From positions 14,184-78,183 of the forward strand of contig CAZGFD010000017.1 of NCBI GenBank assembly GCA_964525045.1: DNA of 64,000 bases, given 5' to 3'. The stretch is from G020348185 sp964525045 (GTDB lineage Bacteria; Nitrospirota; Nitrospiria; Nitrospirales; UBA8639). Shown one piece after another: positions 27,701-36,054 of this stretch (its first letter is position 1; every line of letters begins with the position of its first letter). A program made the translations under genes and the position numbers. The notes beneath the pieces were generated by a model that did not search any database, was not told the DNA's origin, and saw only the letters and a program-made list of their open reading frames with translations.

Positions 27701-28064
27701 CCCTCCAAACCTCATCTACAATGGGCTCAACGATAAACCCCACCGGAGTACATGGCCTGACGTTGCGTAGTTCCCTTTCCCAATAGAATAGAACACCAAC
27801 TGGGAGGTCCAAGCGTGCCCACCTTGCACGTCTGGATCCCCGCCGAACAAAGTCCTCCCGACATTCAAGCTTTCCCCAAATCCCGCCTCCGTAATTTAAA
27901 TCAACAGGGTTGCAGCACCTTCTCATCAAACTGTTCAACTCCTTCGTTCTGATTGATTGCAGGTTAGTGGTTAAGGTATGTAAGACGGAACAGGGCATGC
28001 CTCCACCGATGATGATGAATCAACTCATGCATAGAAAGATGACATCGACGGAATTCCTCGACAG
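27701..28064. other. intergenic, nothing recognised
   Basis: Spacer before the ion-channel gene. A 139-codon minus-strand ORF covers it but is Arg/Pro-rich with no domain and overlaps the sulfatase end. It is treated as spurious. Confidence 0.4.
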
Positions 28065-29201
28065 ATGAACACTGTTGTTCTCCAACAAGATCTCTACAAA
28101 ATACAGGCGGTTGGCGCATCACTGATCGCTATTTTCCTGTGTTTTTTACTTGCACCGCCTAACATTCAGGCCAAGGATGGGGAATTTCTAGGAGGGCCCC
28201 CTCCAGGTGAGAAACCGCTCAAAGTCAGGATTGGATTTAACCTGATCAACCTGACCGATGTGAATGAAAAGGATGAAACGATCGATTTTGAAGGGGCAAT
28301 TTATTTGAACTGGAAGGACCCACGACTGGCTTACGATCCGGCCGAAGTGGGTTTATCGGACTATACCCCGGGTGACTACTCTCAAGCACCCAGGCGGATC
28401 TACCAGGGGGACTTTAGGGTCAAGGAAATATTTAACGGTTGGCGCCCGCATGTCGTCATTCCAAACGGAGTCGGCGATCGCGTGAAAACCAACCTGGCGA
28501 TCAGTATTTGGCCGGATGGAATGGTTGAGTATTCCGAAACGTTTTACGTCAAGGTGGAAACACCGATGAATTTGCGGCGATTCCCCTTTGATTCGCAGGA
28601 ACTCGAAGTCTTTTTTCACCCCTTCATTTACATGCGGGATGAGGTGGTTTTAATTCCCGACGATGGGCTGGCTCGCACCTGGAATCAGAACATGGGAATT
28701 GCCCAATGGTCCCGCGGGCCCGTTCTGATGGCAGAACGCCCCACGGAGATCGCCTACTTTGATGAATCGAAAGAAAATATTTCCGAATTTGTGGTGACCA
28801 TTCATATCGATCGTTTACCCCTCCATGTCCTAACCAGCATTATATTTCCGATGATTGTTTTGGTAACCCTGACCTGGAGCGTGTTCTGGATGGATAATGA
28901 GTCGGTGTCCAATCGCATTAACATCACCTTTATCGGGATTCTCAGCGTGGTCGCTTATTATCTGGTCGTCCAAGAAAGCATCCCGAAAATCAATTATCTC
29001 ACCCTCATTGACGGATTTATTATTGCGACATTCCTCATGCTTGCGGCAGGTGTGGTGCTCACGGTCGTCATGGAACGGTTGGAGCAGAGAGGTTTGAAAG
29101 AAATAGGAATGAAAGTGGATCGAACGTGTCGTTGGGCCTTTCCATTGGGCTACGCGGGGATCTCTTTCATTGTGTACTTGGTGTTCTTTTTTCTTGAATA
29201 A
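28065..29201 (+). CDS. prokaryotic pentameric ligand-gated ion channel
   Basis: 378 residues with the full architecture of a GLIC/ELIC-type channel. A signal peptide runs to about residue 37. A beta-rich extracellular ligand domain (about 50-245) includes the family segment MNLRRFPFDSQELEVFFHPF. Four membrane helices follow: M1 (LTSIIFPMIVLVTLTWSVFW), M2 starting at SVSNRINITFIGILSVVAYY, M3 (LIDGFIIATFLMLAAGVVL) and M4 at the very C-terminus. The disulfide Cys-loop is absent, as in other bacterial members. It should form a homopentamer in the inner membrane gated by a periplasmic ligand or pH. Ion selectivity cannot be called. The M3-M4 loop is short. Confidence 0.88.
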   Translation: MNTVVLQQDLYKIQAVGASLIAIFLCFLLAPPNIQAKDGEFLGGPPPGEKPLKVRIGFNLINLTDVNEKDETIDFEGAIYLNWKDPRLAYDPAEVGLSDYTPGDYSQAPRRIYQGDFRVKEIFNGWRPHVVIPNGVGDRVKTNLAISIWPDGMVEYSETFYVKVETPMNLRRFPFDSQELEVFFHPFIYMRDEVVLIPDDGLARTWNQNMGIAQWSRGPVLMAERPTEIAYFDESKENISEFVVTIHIDRLPLHVLTSIIFPMIVLVTLTWSVFWMDNESVSNRINITFIGILSVVAYYLVVQESIPKINYLTLIDGFIIATFLMLAAGVVLTVVMERLEQRGLKEIGMKVDRTCRWAFPLGYAGISFIVYLVFFFLE

Positions 29202-29359
29202 GAACGAGGCCTTGAACCCTCTCGCAAATGAAAGGTCCTTCACCGAAAGTTTTCCCTTCGGACTTGAGTATTCCCCTGCCAGGAACACCCACCCCTTCAC
29301 CATTGATTCTTTCATTGAGTAAGCTAAGAATGGTGGAACCTATGATGAGGGGTGTCGCG

Positions 29360-29953
29360 ATGAGGAGATGGTGGGCGGGGATAATGGTTCTTGCTATTTG
29401 GATATGGGGGTATCCTCACCTTGCGACAGCTCAGGAACAATCGGAAAGTTTGGATGTTGAAATCTCTTCGGAAGGAGTAGGAACCGTTCACGCCAATCTC
29501 ATTTTACTGGCCAAGCCTGAGCTGATCCGTCACCTTTTGATGGATTATCCCAACTGGCCGAAATTATTTCCTCGCACCCCAACGATTCACTATATTAAAG
29601 AGTTGGAAGGGAGCGTCCGAGTGGGCATGACCGTCCCGGCCTTTTTTCTTCCCATGACGCTTCGATTAGTGACCGAAACACAAGAACCCCAACCCTTTCG
29701 TATCGTCACACGCATGGTGGAAGGGGATTTTGAGCGATATGATTGGATCTGGGAACTGACCCCCACTCGAGATGGCACGCATACCCAGGCTACCTTAACG
29801 CTCAATGTCAAACCACAATTTTGGACACCAGACTGGGCTCTTGTATGGATTTTGAAAACAGATCTGAAGGAACATTTTGATCGCGTGCGACAAGAATTGA
29901 ACCTCAAAGATCCACGGCAATCCGCGGAACCATCCCACCATGGCCCCCCGTGA
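29360..29953 (+). CDS. exported START/SRPBCC-like protein
   Basis: About 197 residues from ATG 29360, which has GAGGGG eight bases upstream; in-frame ATGs at 29330 and 29342 are alternatives. A signal peptide (WWAGIMVLAIWIWGYPHLATAQ) precedes a SRPBCC fold: an N-terminal strand, the helix-turn LLMDYPNWPKLFPRTPTIHY (polyketide-cyclase/START start), a beta sheet, and a long C-terminal helix (LKEHFDRVRQELNL). This fold binds hydrophobic ligands such as lipids. It lies 158 bases after the channel gene on the same strand. Ligand and any link to the channel are unknown. Confidence 0.75.
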   Translation: MRRWWAGIMVLAIWIWGYPHLATAQEQSESLDVEISSEGVGTVHANLILLAKPELIRHLLMDYPNWPKLFPRTPTIHYIKELEGSVRVGMTVPAFFLPMTLRLVTETQEPQPFRIVTRMVEGDFERYDWIWELTPTRDGTHTQATLTLNVKPQFWTPDWALVWILKTDLKEHFDRVRQELNLKDPRQSAEPSHHGPP

Positions 29954-30184
29954 AACCGTATTCCAAGCCATCAAATGACATTTCCTCCACTTTATTGAAA
30001 AAATACCAACCCCCAACCCATCTCTGCTCCAATCAATTTCCTATATTTTCCATTGCGCCAAGGCACCAGAATCGGATGCCGGTATTGCTGTTTTCCCGGT
30101 GATCCCTTATTGGAGAGTTGTTTCTGCCTCTGTTATCACATCCCCAGGAGACTTCCCATGGAATTTTCCCAGAGAAAAGGAAAA

Positions 30185-30201
30185 TTGGCATATACATTGC
30201 A
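30185..30201 (+). promoter_or_regulatory. sigma-54 promoter (-24/-12)
   Basis: TTGGCATATACATTGCA is a near-consensus sigma-54 site: GG and GC separated by exactly ten bases, TGGCATA half and TTGCA half. It lies 82 bases before the 66-codon ORF. Confidence 0.8.
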
Positions 30202-30283
30202 ATAATTTACTCCTTACCACAAAATCATTGAAAAATTGGAAACATGGATGAAAAACCGACTCGAAAATCCCACGGAGTGAAGC

Positions 30284-30484
30284 ATGAAAGAGACAGAAAA
30301 TCCCAGAATTAAGAAGCAGCCATCAAGGGAAAAGCCCTTGGAAAAAAATAAAGTTCTTATCCACTATTGGTGGATGAGGGGGACTTCTGAATCTGTTCAT
30401 GAATGGGATCAAGGCCTGCCGATTGAGGATAAGGATCGCCGACCTGAAAGGCAGAGTCGACGATGGAAATCATCCAATTCCTAA
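30284..30484 (+). CDS. small charged hypothetical protein under sigma-54 promoter (66 aa)
   Basis: 66 residues starting MKETENPRIKKQPSREKP, with GGAG a few bases before the ATG. It is highly charged (many Lys, Glu, Arg), with a Trp-rich middle (VLIHYWWMRGTSESVHEWDQ) and no membrane segment. I recognise no family. Its credibility comes from a near-consensus sigma-54 promoter 80 bases upstream. The next gene, a degenerate sigma-54 activator-like protein, has an almost identical promoter, so the two may be co-regulated. Confidence 0.5.
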   Translation: MKETENPRIKKQPSREKPLEKNKVLIHYWWMRGTSESVHEWDQGLPIEDKDRRPERQSRRWKSSNS

Positions 30485-31025
30485 TTCCCTACCCCTTTTT
30501 TCTTCAACGAGTTCAACAGCTTAAAGAAGAGGGTTGTTCGATTTTTCACAACCCAACTGCGAAGGTTTTCCAGTGTCTGTGGCTTTTCCTGGCAGGCAGC
30601 TAGGCATCTTTTAGGGGTATTCACTTTTCCACCTCATCAACCTAACCAACCAATGTACCAAGTAGGAAAATACCCCCAAAGATCCTCCTAAAATTGACCA
30701 ACAATTATTAAGCTTTTCCCATTCAGTTCCTCACGCTCGCGGTTCGCATCATTTCCTGTTCCCGGAATCTCCGGGTGAGAGCCAACACCATGACTACCGC
30801 AATGTTTCAAAAAACACCGACTCCATAAATCTTTTACTCCGATGGCGGGAAAGCAGAAAATTGCACAAAGGATAATGTTTAGGGAACAACCAATCTGTCA
30901 TGTTGTAGGAATGGCCGGGGAAGTGTATTCCCAAGCCTTCAGCCCCGCCCTTATCTCTTTCAGTCACCAGTCAATTAAGTCATTGTTAGTCAACGTGTTT
31001 TTATTGATCCTTAGCGAAAAGAATA
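30485..31025. other. intergenic region between the two sigma-54 units
   Basis: About 540 bases without a convincing gene; a 64-codon frame at 30842-31036 runs into the next promoter and is not annotated. Upstream activator-binding sites for a sigma-54 enhancer protein would be expected here. I did not identify a clear long palindrome. Confidence 0.35.
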
Positions 31026-31042
31026 TTGGCATATGACTTGCT
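31026..31042 (+). promoter_or_regulatory. sigma-54 promoter (-24/-12) of the AAA+ gene
   Basis: TTGGCATATGACTTGCT has GG-N10-GC spacing and shares TTGGCATAT with the site at 30185. Transcription should start near 31053, leaving a ~20-base leader with AGGGGAAAG before ATG 31074. This also argues against the in-frame TTG at 31026 as a start. Confidence 0.8.
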
Positions 31043-31073
31043 CCGTTTCCTTAGCCAAAAAAGGGGAAAGAGC

Positions 31074-31967
31074 ATGGACCTTCTCAATGCATATGAATTC
31101 TCCAAAACACAGTCGGTAAACAATCCTCCTTCCCGACAGTCCGAACTGGACCGCCCTCACATTCCTCAAAAGGACTACCTGGACCTTTTCGCCTTTGATC
31201 ATGTGATTGGTCGGAGTCGAGGTTTCAAGGACCTTCTTGAACAGGTCGCCCGTGTTGCGGAGACCGAATGCAGAGTCCTTATCATCGGCGAGCCAGGAAC
31301 CGGCAAGGAGTTGATGGCTCAACTGATTCATGCGAAAAGCCTTCGAAAGCACCAACCGTTCTGGAAGATCGAATGTATGCGCAATTCATTACATTTCCTC
31401 AATGGAGAACCCGGCCTCCCATTACTCAATCCCGTGCTCGAATACCCCGGAAGACAAGCTGTGGGGTTCGGTGTGCAAGAAAATGGCACTTTATTTTTTG
31501 ATAAGATCGGAGCTTTGTCTAATGACAATCAGGCCAAGATGCTGCGATTCCTGCTCAACAGCGAACTAAAGGAGCCCAAGGCGCCGGTATCAGTCACGGA
31601 AGGTTTTCGAATCATCGCGTCCACCTCGCGTGACCTGCCTTGGGACGCAACAACAAAACGGTTTCGGGCTGATCTCCTGTATCGACTCAATGTGATCCCC
31701 TTACGTATTCCTCCACTCCGAGATCGCCGTGAAGATATTCCTCTCTTTCTCCAGCATTTTGTCAAGAAACATGCGATGAAACACGGAAAGGCCATCAGGA
31801 AGTTCAGTAAAAACACCCTTCCTCGTTTCCTCGGGTATTCCTGGCCAGGTAATATCCGTGAATTGGAAATGGTCGTTGAGCAGGCGGTGATGTCATTACG
31901 AGGCTCGACCTTGGATATTCCCCAATCCGCCTTGGGTGAGATACCCTCGATGAGCCCCTTGCGATAA
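31074..31967 (+). CDS. degenerate sigma-54 activator-like AAA+ protein, single domain
   Basis: 297 residues from ATG 31074 (AGGGG site). About 45 N-terminal residues with no receiver or other sensory domain are followed by an NtrC-type AAA+ domain: VIGRSRGFKDLLEQVARVA, Walker A GEPGTGKE, sensor I RIIASTSRDL, arginine finger FRADLLYRLNVIPLRIPPLR, and sensor II WPGNIRELE. Three things are missing: the GAFTGA sigma-54-contact loop (region reads PLLNPVLEYPGRQAVGFG), the Walker B glutamate (GTLFFDKIG instead of a D-E pair), and a C-terminal HTH. It probably binds nucleotide but cannot remodel sigma-54 holoenzyme. An inhibitory or decoy role through mixed hexamers is my inference. Its own promoter is sigma-54 type. 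Confidence 0.85.
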   Translation: MDLLNAYEFSKTQSVNNPPSRQSELDRPHIPQKDYLDLFAFDHVIGRSRGFKDLLEQVARVAETECRVLIIGEPGTGKELMAQLIHAKSLRKHQPFWKIECMRNSLHFLNGEPGLPLLNPVLEYPGRQAVGFGVQENGTLFFDKIGALSNDNQAKMLRFLLNSELKEPKAPVSVTEGFRIIASTSRDLPWDATTKRFRADLLYRLNVIPLRIPPLRDRREDIPLFLQHFVKKHAMKHGKAIRKFSKNTLPRFLGYSWPGNIRELEMVVEQAVMSLRGSTLDIPQSALGEIPSMSPLR

Positions 31968-32211
31968 AGCCTTTTTCTTTTCTGACGACGACGTCCTTCT
32001 CGTTCACCCGCCAATTCCCTACCGAAACACCCCGACTTTGCTTTTTTCATCTTTGTAAACTGAGAAGCATTCCGTGTAAGGTGAAACCATCACCCTCTCA
32101 CCTTTTTGGCGCTGTATATGGTAAAATAGTTATTGAATCAATACGTTTGGTAAAATTTTCCCCTCTGTGCCCTACTTGACTAATGAATATTTAGGGGTTA
32201 TCTGTGTAATT

Positions 32212-32889
32212 ATGATGATCGATCGACCTCTCACACATGACGAACAAAAGGCCTCCGAAGCGGCCTTCCGGGGGCTTCCGTTTAATCCTGCCTGGTCACA
32301 ATCAGCCAAGGTGGTCTATGACGGAATTATTCAGGCCATGAATAATTCCTCGATATCTCCTTTAGTATCGGACGAACCCCTTCCAGAAGCGGGTGACCTC
32401 GGCATTACCCCAATCCCCCTGGAGTCCGACCAAACGCCCCCTTCGGAAGACTCGGAATCCGAAGTGGAACTGGGGGATCAACTTAGTGAGTCAACGACCA
32501 TGCCTCTTCGCTCCAGGCAAGAGGCCATTGAATCCGGCCTGCTCATGGATATCACCCCAACCGCCCAAGTCCTCGGGATCGAATTGGCCGTTGGAGTAAC
32601 CAAACCATTGTGGGAACATGGGATCATGGCGATACCCGATCTCTCGGAAAGTGAAGTACAAGAACGGGTTCGAGATGTGTTATTGGCCGTTCGCTTGCGA
32701 TTAGCCAATTTAAAATCTCCAACCCCTATTGTGGAAGTTCCCGTCCTTCTTTCTCTGGCTTCTGAGCCATCCCCTCAGGTCTTTTCGATTTATGCGTTGT
32801 TTCACAAGGACCCCATTGAGTCAGACTGTTTGCTGCTGATTCACCCCGGTGAAGTCGCTTTCGCCGATCGGTCCTACCTCCAAAACTAA
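32212..32889 (+). CDS. hypothetical cytoplasmic protein (DUF6573-like middle)
   Basis: About 225 residues from ATG 32212 (the frame also has a GTG at 32167). An N-terminal helix (RPLTHDEQKASEAAFRGLPFNPAW) is followed by an acidic Ser/Pro/Glu-rich linker (about 65-105). The C-terminal domain starts RQEAIESGLLMDITPTAQVLG and runs to the end. The RxxAIxDGxLxDVTxxA-type segment recalls DUF6573-type plasmid and host proteins; the resemblance is from memory and weak. No signal peptide and no ribosome binding site at ideal spacing. Function unknown. Confidence 0.55.
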   Translation: MMIDRPLTHDEQKASEAAFRGLPFNPAWSQSAKVVYDGIIQAMNNSSISPLVSDEPLPEAGDLGITPIPLESDQTPPSEDSESEVELGDQLSESTTMPLRSRQEAIESGLLMDITPTAQVLGIELAVGVTKPLWEHGIMAIPDLSESEVQERVRDVLLAVRLRLANLKSPTPIVEVPVLLSLASEPSPQVFSIYALFHKDPIESDCLLLIHPGEVAFADRSYLQN

Positions 32890-33065
32890 TAACGGTCAAT
32901 ACATTTCAAAGTTCAAGGCAGGGAATTCCAACCAGCATTCCGCGCCTGTTCACGGGAAACCTGGAACTTGAACCCGGGGTGGAGCTCCTACCCAGATGCC
33001 CGGATTCCCAATTGTGTGGTATCCTCCCAACCCACTAAATTTTTGGTTCTTTCTTTTTTGAAAGC

Positions 33066-33506
33066 ATGGATAAAAATATCTGGTTTCTCACCAATGCCGT
33101 TCTCGGTAGTTTGACGGTGAACATTGGGTTATGGCTTCTTCTTGGAGACCTTCCCATTCCTGGAGCCCTGGCATTGATAGTGGGGTTAGCGGGAGTGTTA
33201 GCATGGCAGACCCCGGCCATTGCACATATTTGGGCGGTGTCCACACTACTCTTAGGATTGGAAAGTTTGGCATGGCCGGTTTTGCAAATGGCGGACATTC
33301 GGAAACTGGGACCAGAACCTCCTCTGGAAGATTTGCAGCGGATCTTTACGGCCGTTCTCTTTGGCCTGTTTTCGGGGGTGTTTTGGATGACCTTCTCGTA
33401 TGGAATTTACAAACGGATTCGTTCTCAACAAAAACCGTCCGAACCGTCGAAAAGCGTCCCCCCACCGGGGGAAAAGAAAAAGAAAAAATCGAAAGGCACC
33501 CGGTGA
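33066..33506 (+). CDS. hypothetical four-helix membrane protein
   Basis: 146 residues with four predicted membrane helices (NAVLGSLTVNIGLWLLL; ALALIVGLAGVLAWQ; IWAVSTLLLGLESLAW; FTAVLFGLFSGVFWMTFSY). The C-terminal tail is strongly basic and Pro-rich (KPSEPSKSVPPPGEKKKKKSK), presumably cytoplasmic. I recognise no family. It is convergent with the PriA-like gene, with only 25 bases between their stops. Confidence 0.6.
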   Translation: MDKNIWFLTNAVLGSLTVNIGLWLLLGDLPIPGALALIVGLAGVLAWQTPAIAHIWAVSTLLLGLESLAWPVLQMADIRKLGPEPPLEDLQRIFTAVLFGLFSGVFWMTFSYGIYKRIRSQQKPSEPSKSVPPPGEKKKKKSKGTR

Positions 33507-33531
33507 TCCGAATCGTACCATTCGATCGCCC

Positions 33532-35877
33532 TCACAGAATTTCCAGTGGATCCACATCGACCTCCAATGTCATTCGCTCTTGTTTCAAGACAAGCTCTAG
33601 CTCTTCCCGGACTCCCTGGACAAGTTGACGACCCCGGTTCAACTGTCGGCATTTGAGGACCATCACATAACGTGAAATCCCACGGGATCGAGGTCGCGGG
33701 GAAGAGATAGGACCTAAAATATTTTCATTGTCAATTTGGCCTTCGCGTGTTGGAGGCGATTGACCGCCTGTCTTTTTTACCCCACCCACCAGAAGATCAC
33801 CACATCGCTTCGCGGCCAGCACGACACGATCATGATGTTTCCCTGAAATGGCCAATTGAATCAAATGGGTGAATGGCGGATACCCCAAGGCCTCCCGAAA
33901 CCCAAGCTCCGGTTCGTAAAAAACCCTGGCATCGCGCTGAACGGCCGCTTGAATGACATGATGCGCAGGTAGATAGGTTTGCAGAACCACTTCTGCATTT
34001 AACGAATGCTGATTGCCAGAAGCCGCCAAGCCTATGGCCTGCTCCAAAAGGCGGTAGGTCCGTTCAGCCGATCGAAAGTCCGGTATATGCAGCCCTCCGT
34101 CGGCATAGGGAATACCGACAAAGTCGGCGCGGGGCAGGGTCGGTCCGTGAAACAACAATTCTGTTCCAATCAAAATGTTAAGGTTTCCGTTCTTAAACCG
34201 TTCTAGCAAGACAGTCTCCTCCTTAGTGGTTTTGACCACTTCCCGATCGAACCGCGCGACGTTCGATAAGGGAAATTGCTGTTGCACCATTTCTTCTAAC
34301 CGTTCAGTTCCAAACCCTGACGGTTCGAGCCGAGTCGATTCGCACGAGGAACACGTCGCCGGGGGAATATGAGTTTGTCCGCAATAGGAACAAACTAAAC
34401 GAGCCGGCTTTTTGTGGAGGGTTAAGGCGACACCACAGGCTGAACATTGAGGCACATGCCCACAATCCTTGCACAATAATGCGCGGGAGAACCCCTTTCG
34501 ATTCAGAAACAATATCACCGATCCATTCGCCCCCAGGGTCTTTTGCATGCTGTTCATCATGTCATCAGACAACATGGTGCCATACGGCGTCTGCTGGAGA
34601 TTGACCATCCGGACTTCCGGAACTGAGATGGCAGTGGATTTTTTGACCAAAATATTGAGATTGTGCTCTTTAAACCTGTGAACCGTTTCCAGTGACGGAT
34701 GGGCAGAACTCAGCACGAGAAGGCTGGATTCGAGCTTGGCCCTCATTCTGGCTACCTCCCGGGTGTGATAAGGCGGGCTTTGCTCTTCTTTATAGGAGGA
34801 ATCTTCTTCGCGCTCGACCCACACCAACCCCAACGATGGCAGGGGGACAAAAAGGGCCATTCGAGTTCCGACCACCACATCAAATTGCCCTTCCCGAATC
34901 GCCTGCCACAGCTCTGACCGAGCTCGCTGAGGGAGATCGCCATGATACAACCCGATCCGATCACCGAACGGCTCTTGTAAGGACTGAGCGATGTGAGAAG
35001 CCTGACTGATCTCAGGAGCAAGGACCAGGACTGTCCGTTGAGCCTTTAAGGTGTCCCTCACCGCTTGCATCAGACATTGTTGCCGGAAGGGACGAGAATT
35101 GAACAGCAAGATTTCATCGTGCGTGGAACCGGATAACTTTTTGAGAAAGTCCTGTCTCCAGCTAGCGAAACTCTCACTGTGCTGAATGTTCCTATAAACA
35201 GGATCTTCCTCTTCCTTCACAAACGCCAATACATTCGTTTGGTGCACATCCCTCTGCCTGGGAGAAGAGGATGCTCCTTCCAATTGGTCTGTTTTTGGTA
35301 AGACGCGCGCGGAGACTGTTCGAACCCGATCCTGTTCGACAATGAACCCCTTTTGTTTTAAGCGAGTCAAAAATGGACCAACGTTGGCCACCGTTTTGCG
35401 CAGGGTCACCAGGGTGAGCCCATTGGGGAATTTTGAGAGTCGAGTCAACAGAGAGGCGTGGTGGGGCGAAAGCTTCGAACTATCCAGAGCTTGTCTTCCG
35501 GAATCGGTCAGCAACACTCGCTTTGAAATTTGACCCGGTAAGGCCGGCGGGATGATTAACCGAAGACCGGACGCCGCCGGAGCCAGATAATAATCCGTGA
35601 CCTGGCGAGCCAGCGCGATTAATGTGGAGTCCAAGGCGGCGTCTTCCGACGAATCGATCAGGCCGCAAATTTCTCGGAGGTTGCTCCCGGTAATCCCCCG
35701 AGCACCTAACTGTCCGGGGATTCGTTCGGCTAATTGAAAAATTAGACCTTGGGTGGTCGTCCGTCCCAAGGGAACCAACACCCGACTGCCGATATGAAGG
35801 CGACCTCGTAACTTCGGGGGAACCAGATAGGTAAACACCTGGTAGCGTCGTTTTGACAGGGCAACGTCTGCGAACAT
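33532..35877 (-). CDS. priA: PriA-like primosomal protein with eroded helicase motifs
   Basis: 781 residues collinear with PriA: the N-terminal 3'-DNA-binding domain (MFADVALSKRRYQVFTYLVP), a winged-helix region, the helicase lobes, and the zinc site with its eight cysteines (CKDCGHVPQCSACG, then CSYCG and CSSC). Every helicase motif is altered. GSGKT of Walker A is replaced by LFNSRPFRQ; DEEH by VEREED; GSATPSLE by SSAHPSLE; GTQMxxKGHDF by GTELLFHGPTL; and QVAGRAGR by QAIGLAASG. ATP hydrolysis and unwinding are therefore unlikely, while DNA binding and primosome loading may remain, as for actinobacterial PriA. The frame is uninterrupted, so it is under selection. Confidence 0.88.
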   Translation of the reverse strand: MFADVALSKRRYQVFTYLVPPKLRGRLHIGSRVLVPLGRTTTQGLIFQLAERIPGQLGARGITGSNLREICGLIDSSEDAALDSTLIALARQVTDYYLAPAASGLRLIIPPALPGQISKRVLLTDSGRQALDSSKLSPHHASLLTRLSKFPNGLTLVTLRKTVANVGPFLTRLKQKGFIVEQDRVRTVSARVLPKTDQLEGASSSPRQRDVHQTNVLAFVKEEEDPVYRNIQHSESFASWRQDFLKKLSGSTHDEILLFNSRPFRQQCLMQAVRDTLKAQRTVLVLAPEISQASHIAQSLQEPFGDRIGLYHGDLPQRARSELWQAIREGQFDVVVGTRMALFVPLPSLGLVWVEREEDSSYKEEQSPPYHTREVARMRAKLESSLLVLSSAHPSLETVHRFKEHNLNILVKKSTAISVPEVRMVNLQQTPYGTMLSDDMMNSMQKTLGANGSVILFLNRKGFSRALLCKDCGHVPQCSACGVALTLHKKPARLVCSYCGQTHIPPATCSSCESTRLEPSGFGTERLEEMVQQQFPLSNVARFDREVVKTTKEETVLLERFKNGNLNILIGTELLFHGPTLPRADFVGIPYADGGLHIPDFRSAERTYRLLEQAIGLAASGNQHSLNAEVVLQTYLPAHHVIQAAVQRDARVFYEPELGFREALGYPPFTHLIQLAISGKHHDRVVLAAKRCGDLLVGGVKKTGGQSPPTREGQIDNENILGPISSPRPRSRGISRYVMVLKCRQLNRGRQLVQGVREELELVLKQERMTLEVDVDPLEIL

Positions 35878-36054
35878 GGGGACAAAGAAATTAATAAGGG
35901 TTCCATTCTACCAATGGTCCATGCACCTCACCAAATCCTTTAAACGAAGGAAATCCGGCAATCCAAGAAATTACTTCGTTCTAATATTTGACAAAGACAT
36001 GTTGCCCGAGTTTAAAGTCATACGCCTGAAAGAGCGAGAAGGAAAAACACCTGA

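Noticed and set aside
27579..27998. 139-codon minus-strand ORF after the sulfatase
   Set aside because: Overlaps the sulfatase end and a hairpin, has no recognisable domain and composition is not gene-like.
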